Shown here piece by piece: positions 1 through 6,056 of a stretch of DNA of 9,705 bases. A program made the position numbers and the translations under genes. This stretch comes from an uncultured Bacteroidota bacterium (GTDB lineage Bacteria > Bacteroidota > Bacteroidia > Bacteroidales > SZUA-534), in contig CALABN010000368.1 in the NCBI GenBank assembly GCA_937885735.1, forward strand, positions 1-9,705. Direction: 5' to 3'. Numbering within the stretch: the first letter of the stretch is position 1; each line of letters opens with the position of its first letter. The notes under the pieces were generated by a model. It searched no databases, was not told the origin of the DNA, and saw nothing but the letters and a program-made list of their open reading frames with translations.

Positions 1-80
1 CGATAAAAATTCAAAAATCTCTCGAAATCAATTTATAGAACCCACCTTAAAATTTACATCGGCAAATTGTCAATCATCTC

Positions 81-94
81 TCACATAATTGTGA
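81..94. promoter_or_regulatory. candidate operator (inverted repeat TCACA-N4-TGTGA) upstream of the regulator gene
   Basis: Perfect 5-bp arms TCACA (81-85) and TGTGA (90-94) flank the 4-base spacer TAAT, about 46 bases upstream of the likely -7 box of the operon. A dimeric winged-helix regulator such as the one encoded just downstream could use a site of this kind for autoregulation. The arms are short and this AT-rich stretch could produce them by chance, so this is only a candidate. The arm order is opposite to that of a CRP site (TGTGA-N6-TCACA), so I do not call it one. The rest of bases 1-139 shows no gene. Confidence 0.25.
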
Positions 95-139
95 ATAGTG
101 AAAATTTGTTCAATTCGGATTAAACAAAACAAAAAATGT

Positions 140-147
140 TACTTTTG
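140..147 (+). promoter_or_regulatory. Bacteroidota -7 promoter box for the polyene-type operon
   Basis: TACTTTTG matches the TAnnTTTG -7 consensus of the Bacteroidota primary sigma factor. It would start transcription about 20 bases before the ATG at 172. The -33 partner is weak: TTCG at 114-117 is 22 bases upstream, and the exact TTTG at 105-108 is too far away. No strong Shine-Dalgarno sequence follows, as is usual in this phylum. Confidence 0.5.
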
Positions 148-171
148 TGGCTCATTTGAAAAATACAGGCA

Positions 172-645
172 ATGCCAGACATAGTGCAGACATCGGAACA
201 AGACTCTCTTATTGACGAATTCGGTTCGTATTTCGAGTCTCTTGGCTTTCAGCCAATTGCAGGCCGCATTATTGGCTTATTGTCTGTGTCGGACAAGGAA
301 GAATTGTCGTTCGACGAAATAACCGACAAGCTCGGCATCAGCAAGGGGTCGGCAAGCATAATCCTCCGGAACCTGCAAACCAACGGGTGCATTGTCAGCG
401 TTGCAGTCAACGGCGAACGTCGTCATTACTATAAACTGAATCAACAAAACATGTTCAGGATTCTCGATGAATTTGACAATATGTGCAACAATGTCAGAAG
501 GTTACTGAATTCGGCATTAGAGTGCAAAGCCAACAAGCAATCGAGCAATTCGGTGTTTTTTCAAAAAGTCATCAGGTCAATTGACTTCTACAAGAACAAT
601 TTGGCCGAATTAAAACAAGATTTTGCTACAGAAAATATAAAATAA
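172..645 (+). CDS. GbsR/MarR-type winged-helix transcriptional regulator
   Basis: Probable cytoplasmic DNA-binding protein that controls the operon it heads. The 157-residue chain has a winged helix-turn-helix: the QPIAGRIIGLL segment (27-37) is typical of GbsR-like proteins, the recognition region ITDKLGISKGSASIILRNL spans 50-68, and the wing with GERRHYY lies at 81-87. A helical C-terminal half (about 94-155) probably forms the dimer interface. The ATG at 172 lies about 20 bases after the likely transcription start. The stop overlaps the ketosynthase start by one base (TAATG), so the two genes are translationally coupled, which implies that the regulator is pathway-specific. The ligand is unknown; a pathway acyl intermediate or membrane stress would both be plausible. 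Family assignment rests on motif pattern alone. Confidence 0.85.
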   Translation: MPDIVQTSEQDSLIDEFGSYFESLGFQPIAGRIIGLLSVSDKEELSFDEITDKLGISKGSASIILRNLQTNGCIVSVAVNGERRHYYKLNQQNMFRILDEFDNMCNNVRRLLNSALECKANKQSSNSVFFQKVIRSIDFYKNNLAELKQDFATENIK

Positions 646-1865
646 TGGAAAAAAGAGTTGTAATTACTGGAATGGGAATATACTCGTGCTTGGGCAAGAA
701 CCTCGCCGAGGTGCAGGATGCATTATATAATGGTAAGTCCGGCATCATTTTCGATCCAGTTCGCAAAGAAATGGGTTTCCGCTCGGCTTTGACCGCCTAT
801 CTTGAAAAACCAGACTTGAAAGGCATTTTAAGCCGCAACCAAAGAATTTTCATGCCTGAACAGGCTTTATACGCATACGTGGCCACTGCCGAGGCTCTTC
901 AAAATGCAAAAATCGACCAGGACTACCTAAACAACAATGTTGTAGGCCTTTTGTACGGAAACGACAGCAGCGCAGACCCTGTTGTCAAGGCCGTTGATAC
1001 AATGCGCGAGAAGAAAGACACAACTCTGGTGGGCTCTGGTGCAATATTCCAGTCAATGAACTCTACCGTGACAATGAACCTTTCGTGCATCTTCAAGTTG
1101 CGGGGCATGAACCTCACAGTTTCGGGTGCATGCGCCAGTGGCTCGCACGCTATCGGTCTTGGCGCACTGCTTATCCGCAACGGTCTGCAAGACATGGTTG
1201 TCTGCGGTGGCGCACAAGAGGTAAATCCATTCTCAATCGGCAGTTTCGACGGCATCAGCGCTTTCTCTACTCGTGAAAATGAGCCAACTCGCGCCTCTCG
1301 CCCATTCGACCGCGACCGCGACGGACTTATCCCAAGTGGTGGCGCTGCAACTGTAATCATTGAGGAATATGAGCATGCCGTCAAACGTGGCGCTCCTATC
1401 CTTGCGGAAGTGCTCAGCTACGGATTCTCGTCTAATGGCGACCACATATCAACACCTAACGTCGAAGGTCCTACCGCATCTCTTGAAATGGCAATAAAGT
1501 TGGCTGGCATCGACATTCGTGAAATTGGCTACATCAACGCCCACGCAACATCAACACACGTTGGCGACGCACAAGAGGCAAAGGCGATTTACAACGTATT
1601 CGGCGACCAACGCACTGAAGTGACTTCGACAAAATCACAAACCGGACACGAAATGTGGATGGCTGGTGCAAGCGAAATCATCTACTCTACCCTAATGATG
1701 AAGAATGACTTCATTGCGGCCAACCTAAATTTCGAAAATCCAGACGAAGACTCTGCCAAACTGCTTATTCCTGACAAACGCATCGAAAAGCATTTTGACA
1801 CATTCTTGTCAAACTCATTCGGATTTGGCGGCACAAACGCCACCTTGATTGTTCGAAATCTGTAA
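645..1865 (+). CDS. beta-ketoacyl-ACP synthase, FabF-like, of the aryl-polyene/polyene type
   Basis: Condensing enzyme that would extend an acyl chain by decarboxylative Claisen condensation with malonyl-ACP. The 406 residues match the usual FabF length. The catalytic triad is complete: Cys163 in SGACASGSHA (160-169), His300 in NAHATST (298-304), and Lys330/His335 in KSQTGHE (330-336). The gating loop GFGG (393-396) in SFGFGGTN is also intact. This makes it an active ketosynthase and not a chain-length-factor partner, which would lack the Cys. After His335, the GAAG stretch of housekeeping FabF is replaced by EMWMAGASE (336-344), a variant I associate with polyene-type ketosynthases, so I do not call it the housekeeping fabF. 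It overlaps the regulator by one base and lies 15 bases before the first ACP. The two ACPs and hotdog pair downstream support a dedicated type II pathway. Confidence 0.9.
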   Translation: MEKRVVITGMGIYSCLGKNLAEVQDALYNGKSGIIFDPVRKEMGFRSALTAYLEKPDLKGILSRNQRIFMPEQALYAYVATAEALQNAKIDQDYLNNNVVGLLYGNDSSADPVVKAVDTMREKKDTTLVGSGAIFQSMNSTVTMNLSCIFKLRGMNLTVSGACASGSHAIGLGALLIRNGLQDMVVCGGAQEVNPFSIGSFDGISAFSTRENEPTRASRPFDRDRDGLIPSGGAATVIIEEYEHAVKRGAPILAEVLSYGFSSNGDHISTPNVEGPTASLEMAIKLAGIDIREIGYINAHATSTHVGDAQEAKAIYNVFGDQRTEVTSTKSQTGHEMWMAGASEIIYSTLMMKNDFIAANLNFENPDEDSAKLLIPDKRIEKHFDTFLSNSFGFGGTNATLIVRNL

Positions 1866-1880
1866 TCAGGAAGAAAGAGC

Positions 1881-2126
1881 ATGGAAAAAGTTGAATTAAT
1901 TGGGAAACTCAACAAGATTCTGGCTGAGGAATTTGAGGTCGAAGAGTCGAAAATCACTCCCGAAGCCAACATCAAGGACACGCTAATGCTCAACAGTCTG
2001 GACATTGTCGACATGATTGCAATCATTGAATACGAATTCGGATACAAGATTTCTACCGAGGATTACAAAAAAATCAAGACATTTGCACAACTGCACGACT
2101 TTTTATATAACAACATAAAACATTGA
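1881..2126 (+). CDS. acyl carrier protein 1, with Asn in place of the Asp of the DSL motif
   Basis: Small acidic four-helix carrier (81 aa) that would hold pathway intermediates on a 4'-phosphopantetheine arm. The attachment serine is Ser39 in LNSLDIVDM. The canonical Asp just before it is Asn38, whereas the sister protein downstream has Asp38. The rest of helix II (IVDMIAIIEYEFG) looks like a working ACP. It aligns without gaps to the next ACP; by hand count 45 of 81 positions are identical, so the pair arose by tandem duplication. A purine-rich leader (AGGAAGAAAGAG) precedes the ATG. The substitution may alter recognition by the phosphopantetheinyl transferase or partner enzymes, but serine remains, so loss of function cannot be assumed. 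Confidence 0.9.
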   Translation: MEKVELIGKLNKILAEEFEVEESKITPEANIKDTLMLNSLDIVDMIAIIEYEFGYKISTEDYKKIKTFAQLHDFLYNNIKH

Positions 2127-2152
2127 CATTAACAAATTTAATACACATTAAT

Positions 2153-2398
2153 ATGGAAAAACAGGAACTTATTTCAAAAATCAACCAAGTGTTGGCCGAC
2201 GAATTCGAAGTTGAACAAAGCGAAATCACTCCAGATGCCGACATCAAAGCCACATTGAGCCTCGACAGCCTTAGCCTTGTTGACATGGTTGCTCTTATTG
2301 AGGAAGAATTCGGCGTAAAGATCAAGGGCTCTGAACTTGCCAGCGTAAAGACTTTTGGCCTGCTATACGATTTTGTATTTGACAATATGGCAAAATAA
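2153..2398 (+). CDS. acyl carrier protein 2, canonical DSL motif
   Basis: Second 81-residue carrier of the pathway. Ser39 in the intact DSLSLVDM motif (38-45) is the phosphopantetheine site. I start the gene at ATG 2153, because it gives the same length and the same MEK start as the upstream sister. An in-frame TTG at 2123 would add ten residues and overlap the previous stop, and those residues have no counterpart in the sister. The gap from ACP1 is 26 bases, AT-rich, with no Shine-Dalgarno sequence. APE clusters characteristically carry two ACPs, and the likely role here is to divide loading/priming from elongation, though which ACP does which cannot be read from sequence. Confidence 0.92.
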   Translation: MEKQELISKINQVLADEFEVEQSEITPDADIKATLSLDSLSLVDMVALIEEEFGVKIKGSELASVKTFGLLYDFVFDNMAK

Positions 2399-2406
2399 GA
2401 TTGGCA

Positions 2407-2838
2407 ATGCGACAGGCTTTATATCAAGGCAAGGAACTTGAGCAACTCATACCTCAGCGAAAGCCAATAATGATGGTTTCTCTTTTTTTCAGCGCCACTG
2501 ACACTGACGCCGAAACTGGTCTTGAAATAACTGCCGACAATATATTTTGCAAAGAAAACAAACTTACAGAGCCTGGGTTGATTGAGCACATTGCTCAGTC
2601 AGCCGCGGCCTTTGCGGGATACAATGCCATCAAGTCAAGTCAGCCGATTGTACTCGGCTACATAGGCGAAATAAAGAAACTCACAATAAGCCAACTTCCT
2701 CTTGCTGGTTTATTTTTGGAAACCACACTGCATGTAGTTTCCGAAGTAATGAATGTAATGCTGATAAATGCAAAATCAACCGTCAATGGTTGCGACGTTG
2801 CCGAATGCAGCATTAAATTATATATGGACAAAGGCTGA
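2407..2838 (+). CDS. ApeP-like hotdog-fold dehydratase subunit
   Basis: Predicted 143-residue hotdog protein related to FabZ/FabA-type 3-hydroxyacyl-ACP dehydratases and closest in pattern to ApeP. The N-terminal LIPQRKPIMMV (14-24) corresponds to the LIPHRxPFLLVD opening of the family. EPGLIEHIAQSAAAFAGY (55-72) is the central helix, with Glu60 at the position of the FabZ catalytic Glu in EAxAQ. The GHFP motif that carries the catalytic His is absent and the loop before the helix is shortened (44-56), so on its own the protein lacks half of the active site. The neighbouring hotdog protein shows the reverse pattern, which suggests a heteromeric enzyme. I chose the ATG at 2407, 8 bases after ACP2; a TTG two codons earlier is possible. 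Confidence 0.8.
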   Translation: MRQALYQGKELEQLIPQRKPIMMVSLFFSATDTDAETGLEITADNIFCKENKLTEPGLIEHIAQSAAAFAGYNAIKSSQPIVLGYIGEIKKLTISQLPLAGLFLETTLHVVSEVMNVMLINAKSTVNGCDVAECSIKLYMDKG

Positions 2839-2890
2839 AGACAATGCCTTGACCCATTGATTTCGACACTTCCTTTTACACTTCAATATC

Positions 2891-3268
2891 ATGCTCCTAA
2901 AAAACTACTACGATATTCTGTCGCAAAGAGTTGACGAGACATCTAACGCTCACATTTTCCGTATCAGACTGAATCCTGACCACGAAATATACAAAGGTCA
3001 TTTTCCTGAAAGACCAGTGTCGCCAGGTGTATGCAACCTGCAAATAATGAAGGAATGTGCAGAACGCATAGTTGGGCAAGACCTGACAATCAAGGAAATG
3101 GCTCAATGCAAAATGCCTGCAATGATTACTCCTGACGGAACTCCAGAACTTTCGGTTTCCGTTTCAATTGAAAACGTTGAAAACGGATACAAGACAAACG
3201 CATCAATATTCAACGAATCAACAACTTACATCACATTCAAGGGAATCCTAACACCTGAACAAATATGA
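2891..3268 (+). CDS. ApeI-like hotdog-fold 3-hydroxyacyl-ACP dehydratase subunit
   Basis: A 125-residue hotdog protein with the FabZ/ApeI signature YKGHFPERPVSPGV (34-47); His37 of GHFP is the likely catalytic base. The Glu expected seven residues into the helix after PG (EAxAQ in FabZ) is Gln51 in VCNLQIMKE. It therefore carries the His but not the acidic residue, complementary to the ApeP-like protein before it. Its role would be to dehydrate 3-hydroxyacyl-ACP to the trans-2-enoyl form and so build a conjugated chain when no enoyl reductase acts. It follows a 52-base gap, the largest in the operon, and has no upstream in-frame alternative start because a TGA lies at 2858. Its stop overlaps the exporter start (ATGA). 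Confidence 0.82.
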   Translation: MLLKNYYDILSQRVDETSNAHIFRIRLNPDHEIYKGHFPERPVSPGVCNLQIMKECAERIVGQDLTIKEMAQCKMPAMITPDGTPELSVSVSIENVENGYKTNASIFNESTTYITFKGILTPEQI

Positions 3269-5745
3269 CAAATTTGGCAATCAGCATATATCGGTTTTTC
3301 AAGAATCATCAAGCCATAATGTACACGGCAATGCTTGCAAGCCTTGCCCTGTTTGCATTCATTGGCAGTCAAATGAAGTACGAGGAAGACATCTCGAAAC
3401 TACTTCCAGGTGTAGACCCTTCAAAATCCGAAGGCCTTGTATTTTCGCAATTGCAAATAAAAGACCGTATCTTCATACAATTTGTTGCCAAAAGCGACTC
3501 CACAAACATAGATGAGGTATTTGAAGCTTGCGACATGTTTGTCGATTCCTTGACAGAACACGATGCCAACGACAACGACATACGTGACATTCTCTACCGC
3601 ATCGATATGGATATGCTGATGAATGCCGCCACTTTCGCCGTTGAAAATGTACCTTCATTTCTCGACTCATCAATGTACTCCACTATCGACTCGATGCTCA
3701 CAAAAGAGAATATCGAAGCACAAATGGCAGAAAACCTTGACCTCATAATGTCGGGCGACGAACTGGCATACAACTATCTGGTACCTTACGATCCTGTCGG
3801 ATTCAGAAACCTGGCAATCAATGCATTTGGCAACAAAAAAGGCGAAAAGACAGGCAGTTTCACCATTCTCAACCAGCATCTGGTTTCAACCGACAGCACA
3901 GTTGCCCTTGTGTTCCTCACACCAAACTTTGTGGCATTCGACTCAAAGACCGGCACAAGGCTCGCAAACAAGATTGAGGCAGAAATAGCATCTATTCAAA
4001 AGATTTACCCTGACGTAGAGGTGCTTTTCCATGGTGCGCCAATTCAAAGCGTATTCAATTCCAGACAGATAAAAGCCGACTTGATGCTGACAATGGGATT
4101 GTCAATGTTGCTGATATGCATCGTGCTTTTGTTGTGCATGCGCAATAAATCAACATTGCCAATGCTCATATTCCCTATTCTTTACGGAATGGCGTTTGCC
4201 CTTGCCTGCGTCTATCTGATTCAAGGTAAAATGTCACTTATGGCATTGGGAATTGGCGCCATTGTGCTTGGCGTGGCATTGAGTTACTGCCTTCATGTAA
4301 TTACACACTATAAATATGTAAGCGACCCCGAACGTGTATTGCGAGAGCAAACCCGCCCTGTCCTGCTTGGCACAATCACCACCATAGGCGCATTTGTAGG
4401 GTTGCTGTTCACAAAATCGCCGTTGCTACGCGATTTTGGAATGTTCGCATCACTCGGAATGGTTGGCACAACAGGCTTTTGTCTCATATTCCTGCCGCAA
4501 TTTTTCCGTCCTGAACGCAACCGCAAGTCAAACAAGGCCTTCAACATTCTTGAACGGTTCAATAGCTTCCAGTTTGAAAATGTCCGCTGGTTTATTGCAT
4601 TGGTTGCCATTGTTTTTGTTGGATGCCTGATAATGTCGCGCCACGTGACATTTGATTCCGACTTGAAAAACATTGGCTACTTTGAGCCAAACGTGATGCG
4701 TTCAAGCCAATTATATGCCGAAAAGACAAACAACGGATTTACAACCACGAACTATGCAGTAACCGCCCATAGCCTCGATTCCGCATTGACATACAACATG
4801 GCCCTTTGCCACGCCTGCGATTCTCTTCAAAAAGCAGGAATCATTCAAGGTTACAGCAAGTTTGGAAAAATGCTCCTTCCTTTCGACGAACAACAGAAAC
4901 GCATAGATTACTGGAACAAATTCTGGACAGACGAAAAAAAGCAGAAAGTCAAAACAGATATCTGCGAGTCTGGCGAAAAGGTTGGAATAAAGCCACAAAT
5001 GTTCCAGCCATTCTTTGACATGATTGATGCCGAATACCAACCAGCTTCAATTTATGAATCAGAAGCATTGCCTAATGGCTTCATGTCAAGCCTGATTGAA
5101 CAAGTTGGCGACTCGTATCTGGTTTTCACGTCAGTAAAGGCTCCTGCCGAAAATGTAAGCCGTAACAACGGCATCTTTACTGCCCTGCCCCACACTGTTG
5201 TTGTCGATCCATTCTACTATACTGGCAACATGGTGAAACTGCTGAACGACGACTTCAACCTGGTTCTCGGCATTTCATCGCTGTTTGTATTTATTGTACT
5301 GCTGTTATCGTTCAAACGGCTGTTGCTGGCTATAATAGCATTTTTGCCAATGGCAATGAGTTGGTACATCACGCTTGGCATTATGGGAACATTCGGAATG
5401 CAGTTCAACTTGATTAACATCGTCATTTCAACATTCATTTTCGGCATCGGCGTCGACTACAGCATATTCATAATGGACGGACTATTGTCAAAAGCACGAG
5501 GCGACAATTCTGCAAATCAAAATCTATTGCTATATCACAAGACCGCTATTGTTTTTTCAGCATTTGTATTGATAGTTGGAATTGCATCTCTGATATTCGC
5601 CACACACCCTGCCATCTCATCAATAGGCTTTGCCACACTGGTCGGAATGACATCTACTGTTGTAATTGCCTACACGGTTCAGCCATTCCTTTTCGGATTG
5701 CTGATGAAGACAAAATATAGTTCGGTAATTAAAGGCAAACAATAG
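3265..5745 (+). CDS. MMPL/RND-superfamily exporter, probable lipid or polyene transporter
   Basis: Inner-membrane proton-driven exporter of 826 residues with the duplicated RND layout. TM1 is at about 18-36, followed by a periplasmic loop (37-270). TM2-6 lie at about 272-291, 298-319, 323-348, 367-384 and 391-414. TM7 is at about 441-457, followed by a second periplasmic loop (458-660), and TM8-12 occupy 664-812. TM10 has the Asp-Tyr proton-relay pair D731-Y732 in GIGVDYSIFI. The matching place in TM4 reads GVALSY, with Ser340-Tyr341, so the first-half Asp is lost. An exporter of this family is a standard member of APE clusters, where it is thought to move the finished lipid-linked polyene or its carrier; the substrate here is inferred only from context. 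It overlaps the dehydratase gene by four bases and is the last gene before the terminator. Confidence 0.88.
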   Translation: MTNLAISIYRFFKNHQAIMYTAMLASLALFAFIGSQMKYEEDISKLLPGVDPSKSEGLVFSQLQIKDRIFIQFVAKSDSTNIDEVFEACDMFVDSLTEHDANDNDIRDILYRIDMDMLMNAATFAVENVPSFLDSSMYSTIDSMLTKENIEAQMAENLDLIMSGDELAYNYLVPYDPVGFRNLAINAFGNKKGEKTGSFTILNQHLVSTDSTVALVFLTPNFVAFDSKTGTRLANKIEAEIASIQKIYPDVEVLFHGAPIQSVFNSRQIKADLMLTMGLSMLLICIVLLLCMRNKSTLPMLIFPILYGMAFALACVYLIQGKMSLMALGIGAIVLGVALSYCLHVITHYKYVSDPERVLREQTRPVLLGTITTIGAFVGLLFTKSPLLRDFGMFASLGMVGTTGFCLIFLPQFFRPERNRKSNKAFNILERFNSFQFENVRWFIALVAIVFVGCLIMSRHVTFDSDLKNIGYFEPNVMRSSQLYAEKTNNGFTTTNYAVTAHSLDSALTYNMALCHACDSLQKAGIIQGYSKFGKMLLPFDEQQKRIDYWNKFWTDEKKQKVKTDICESGEKVGIKPQMFQPFFDMIDAEYQPASIYESEALPNGFMSSLIEQVGDSYLVFTSVKAPAENVSRNNGIFTALPHTVVVDPFYYTGNMVKLLNDDFNLVLGISSLFVFIVLLLSFKRLLLAIIAFLPMAMSWYITLGIMGTFGMQFNLINIVISTFIFGIGVDYSIFIMDGLLSKARGDNSANQNLLLYHKTAIVFSAFVLIVGIASLIFATHPAISSIGFATLVGMTSTVVIAYTVQPFLFGLLMKTKYSSVIKGKQ

Positions 5746-5764
5746 ATTTATAGATGATATAAAG

Positions 5765-5810
5765 GAAAGCAGGAATGAGTGCAAATGCATTCATTCCTGC
5801 TTTCTTTTTG
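5765..5810. terminator. strong hairpin terminator shared by convergent genes
   Basis: An 18-bp stem (5765-5782 with 5787-5804; 17 Watson-Crick pairs and one G-T pair) closes a 4-base AAAT loop, followed on the plus strand by TTTTTG. It ends the polyene-type operon 20 bases after the exporter stop. On the minus strand the same hairpin is followed by a U-rich run (CCTTTATAT) and lies just after the small minus-strand ORF, so it could serve both directions. Confidence 0.9.
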
Positions 5811-5821
5811 GGAAAAGAGAA

Positions 5822-5935
5822 TTATTTATTCTTCTTCTCCGATGATTCAGAAGCCTCTTTTGCGGCATAAGCTGGCACGTGTTTGCCATGCTTGGCCTGT
5901 TTCATTTTAGGCTTCTTGTTTCCAGCAGCTCCCAT
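5822..5935 (-). CDS. small lysine-rich hypothetical protein (37 aa)
   Basis: Unrecognised small ORF; I know no function for it. Support that it is real: a perfect AGGAGG (5944-5949, read on the minus strand) sits 8 bases before the ATG, the reading frame fills the space up to the shared hairpin terminator, and a -7-like box lies upstream. The product starts MGAAGNKKPKMKQ, has ten Lys, two His, three Glu, no Arg, no Asp and no Cys, and is strongly basic in its first half. The tail (27-37) is Ser/Glu/Lys-rich and probably disordered. No signal peptide or membrane segment is visible. A nucleic-acid or ribosome contact is one guess from composition alone. It converges on the exporter gene and does not belong to that operon. 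Confidence 0.65.
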   Translation of the reverse strand: MGAAGNKKPKMKQAKHGKHVPAYAAKEASESSEKKNK

Positions 5936-5943
5936 AGTTAGAA

Positions 5944-5949
5944 CCTCCT
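5944..5949 (-). promoter_or_regulatory. unusually strong Shine-Dalgarno site of the small ORF
   Basis: The minus strand reads AGGAGG with an 8-base spacer to the ATG at 5935. No other gene in the window has more than a purine-rich leader; the SLC13 gene, for example, has only an AATTAAAAAA leader. Bacteroidota ribosomes generally make little use of the Shine-Dalgarno sequence, so this site stands out and fixes the start of the small ORF. Confidence 0.75.
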
Positions 5950-5950
5950 A

Positions 5951-5986
5951 TCAATTTAATTGAACATAAAAAAAAATCAATATTGA
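5951..5986. repeat. two TCAAT/ATTGA palindromes upstream of the small ORF
   Basis: The first palindrome (5951-5963) is TCAATT-T-AATTGA with 6-bp arms, and the second (5977-5986) is the perfect TCAATATTGA. Their centres are about 24-25 bases apart, slightly more than two helical turns. They lie directly upstream of the AGGAGG of the small minus-strand ORF, within its probable leader or promoter. They could be a paired operator; the AT-rich context makes chance a real alternative. Confidence 0.35.
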
Positions 5987-6048
5987 GTTGTTCGGTTATG
6001 AAAAAACATAGCTGGACGAGCTCTGCAATACAATAATCAAAAAACGCA

Positions 6049-6056
6049 CAAACATA
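6049..6056 (-). promoter_or_regulatory. candidate -7 box for the small minus-strand ORF
   Basis: Read on the minus strand, the bases are TATGTTTG, matching TAnnTTTG. A transcript from here would have a leader of about 105-110 bases before the ATG at 5935, including both TCAAT/ATTGA palindromes. I see no good -33 TTTG at the usual distance. The rest of the 5936-6254 intergenic stretch holds no ORF that I can support. An 8-bp inverted repeat, AAAATGTC (6070-6077) and GACATTTT (6101-6108), lies a little further along. Confidence 0.35.

Noticed and set aside
81..94. CRP-like site upstream of the regulator
   Set aside because: The arms are in the reverse order (TCACA-N4-TGTGA) and the spacing is wrong for CRP, so it is kept only as a weak generic operator candidate.
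923..1384. Open frame of 153 codons on the minus strand inside the ketosynthase gene
   Set aside because: It is antisense to conserved catalytic sequence, has no recognisable domain, and is explained by the coding bias of the plus strand.
645..1865. Possible horizontal transfer of the ketosynthase gene because it uses more C/G-ending codons than its neighbours
   Set aside because: The impression is by eye only and highly conserved genes often show such bias. No mobile element or flanking repeat supports transfer.
2123..2152. Upstream TTG start that would lengthen ACP2 by ten residues
   Set aside because: The extension has no counterpart in ACP1, overlaps the previous stop, and the ATG at 2153 gives an exact length match to the sister ACP.
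2839..2890. Possible extra small gene or internal promoter in the 52-base gap between the two hotdog genes
   Set aside because: The stretch is too short for a gene, has an in-frame stop upstream of the next ATG, and no TAnnTTTG box was found in it.
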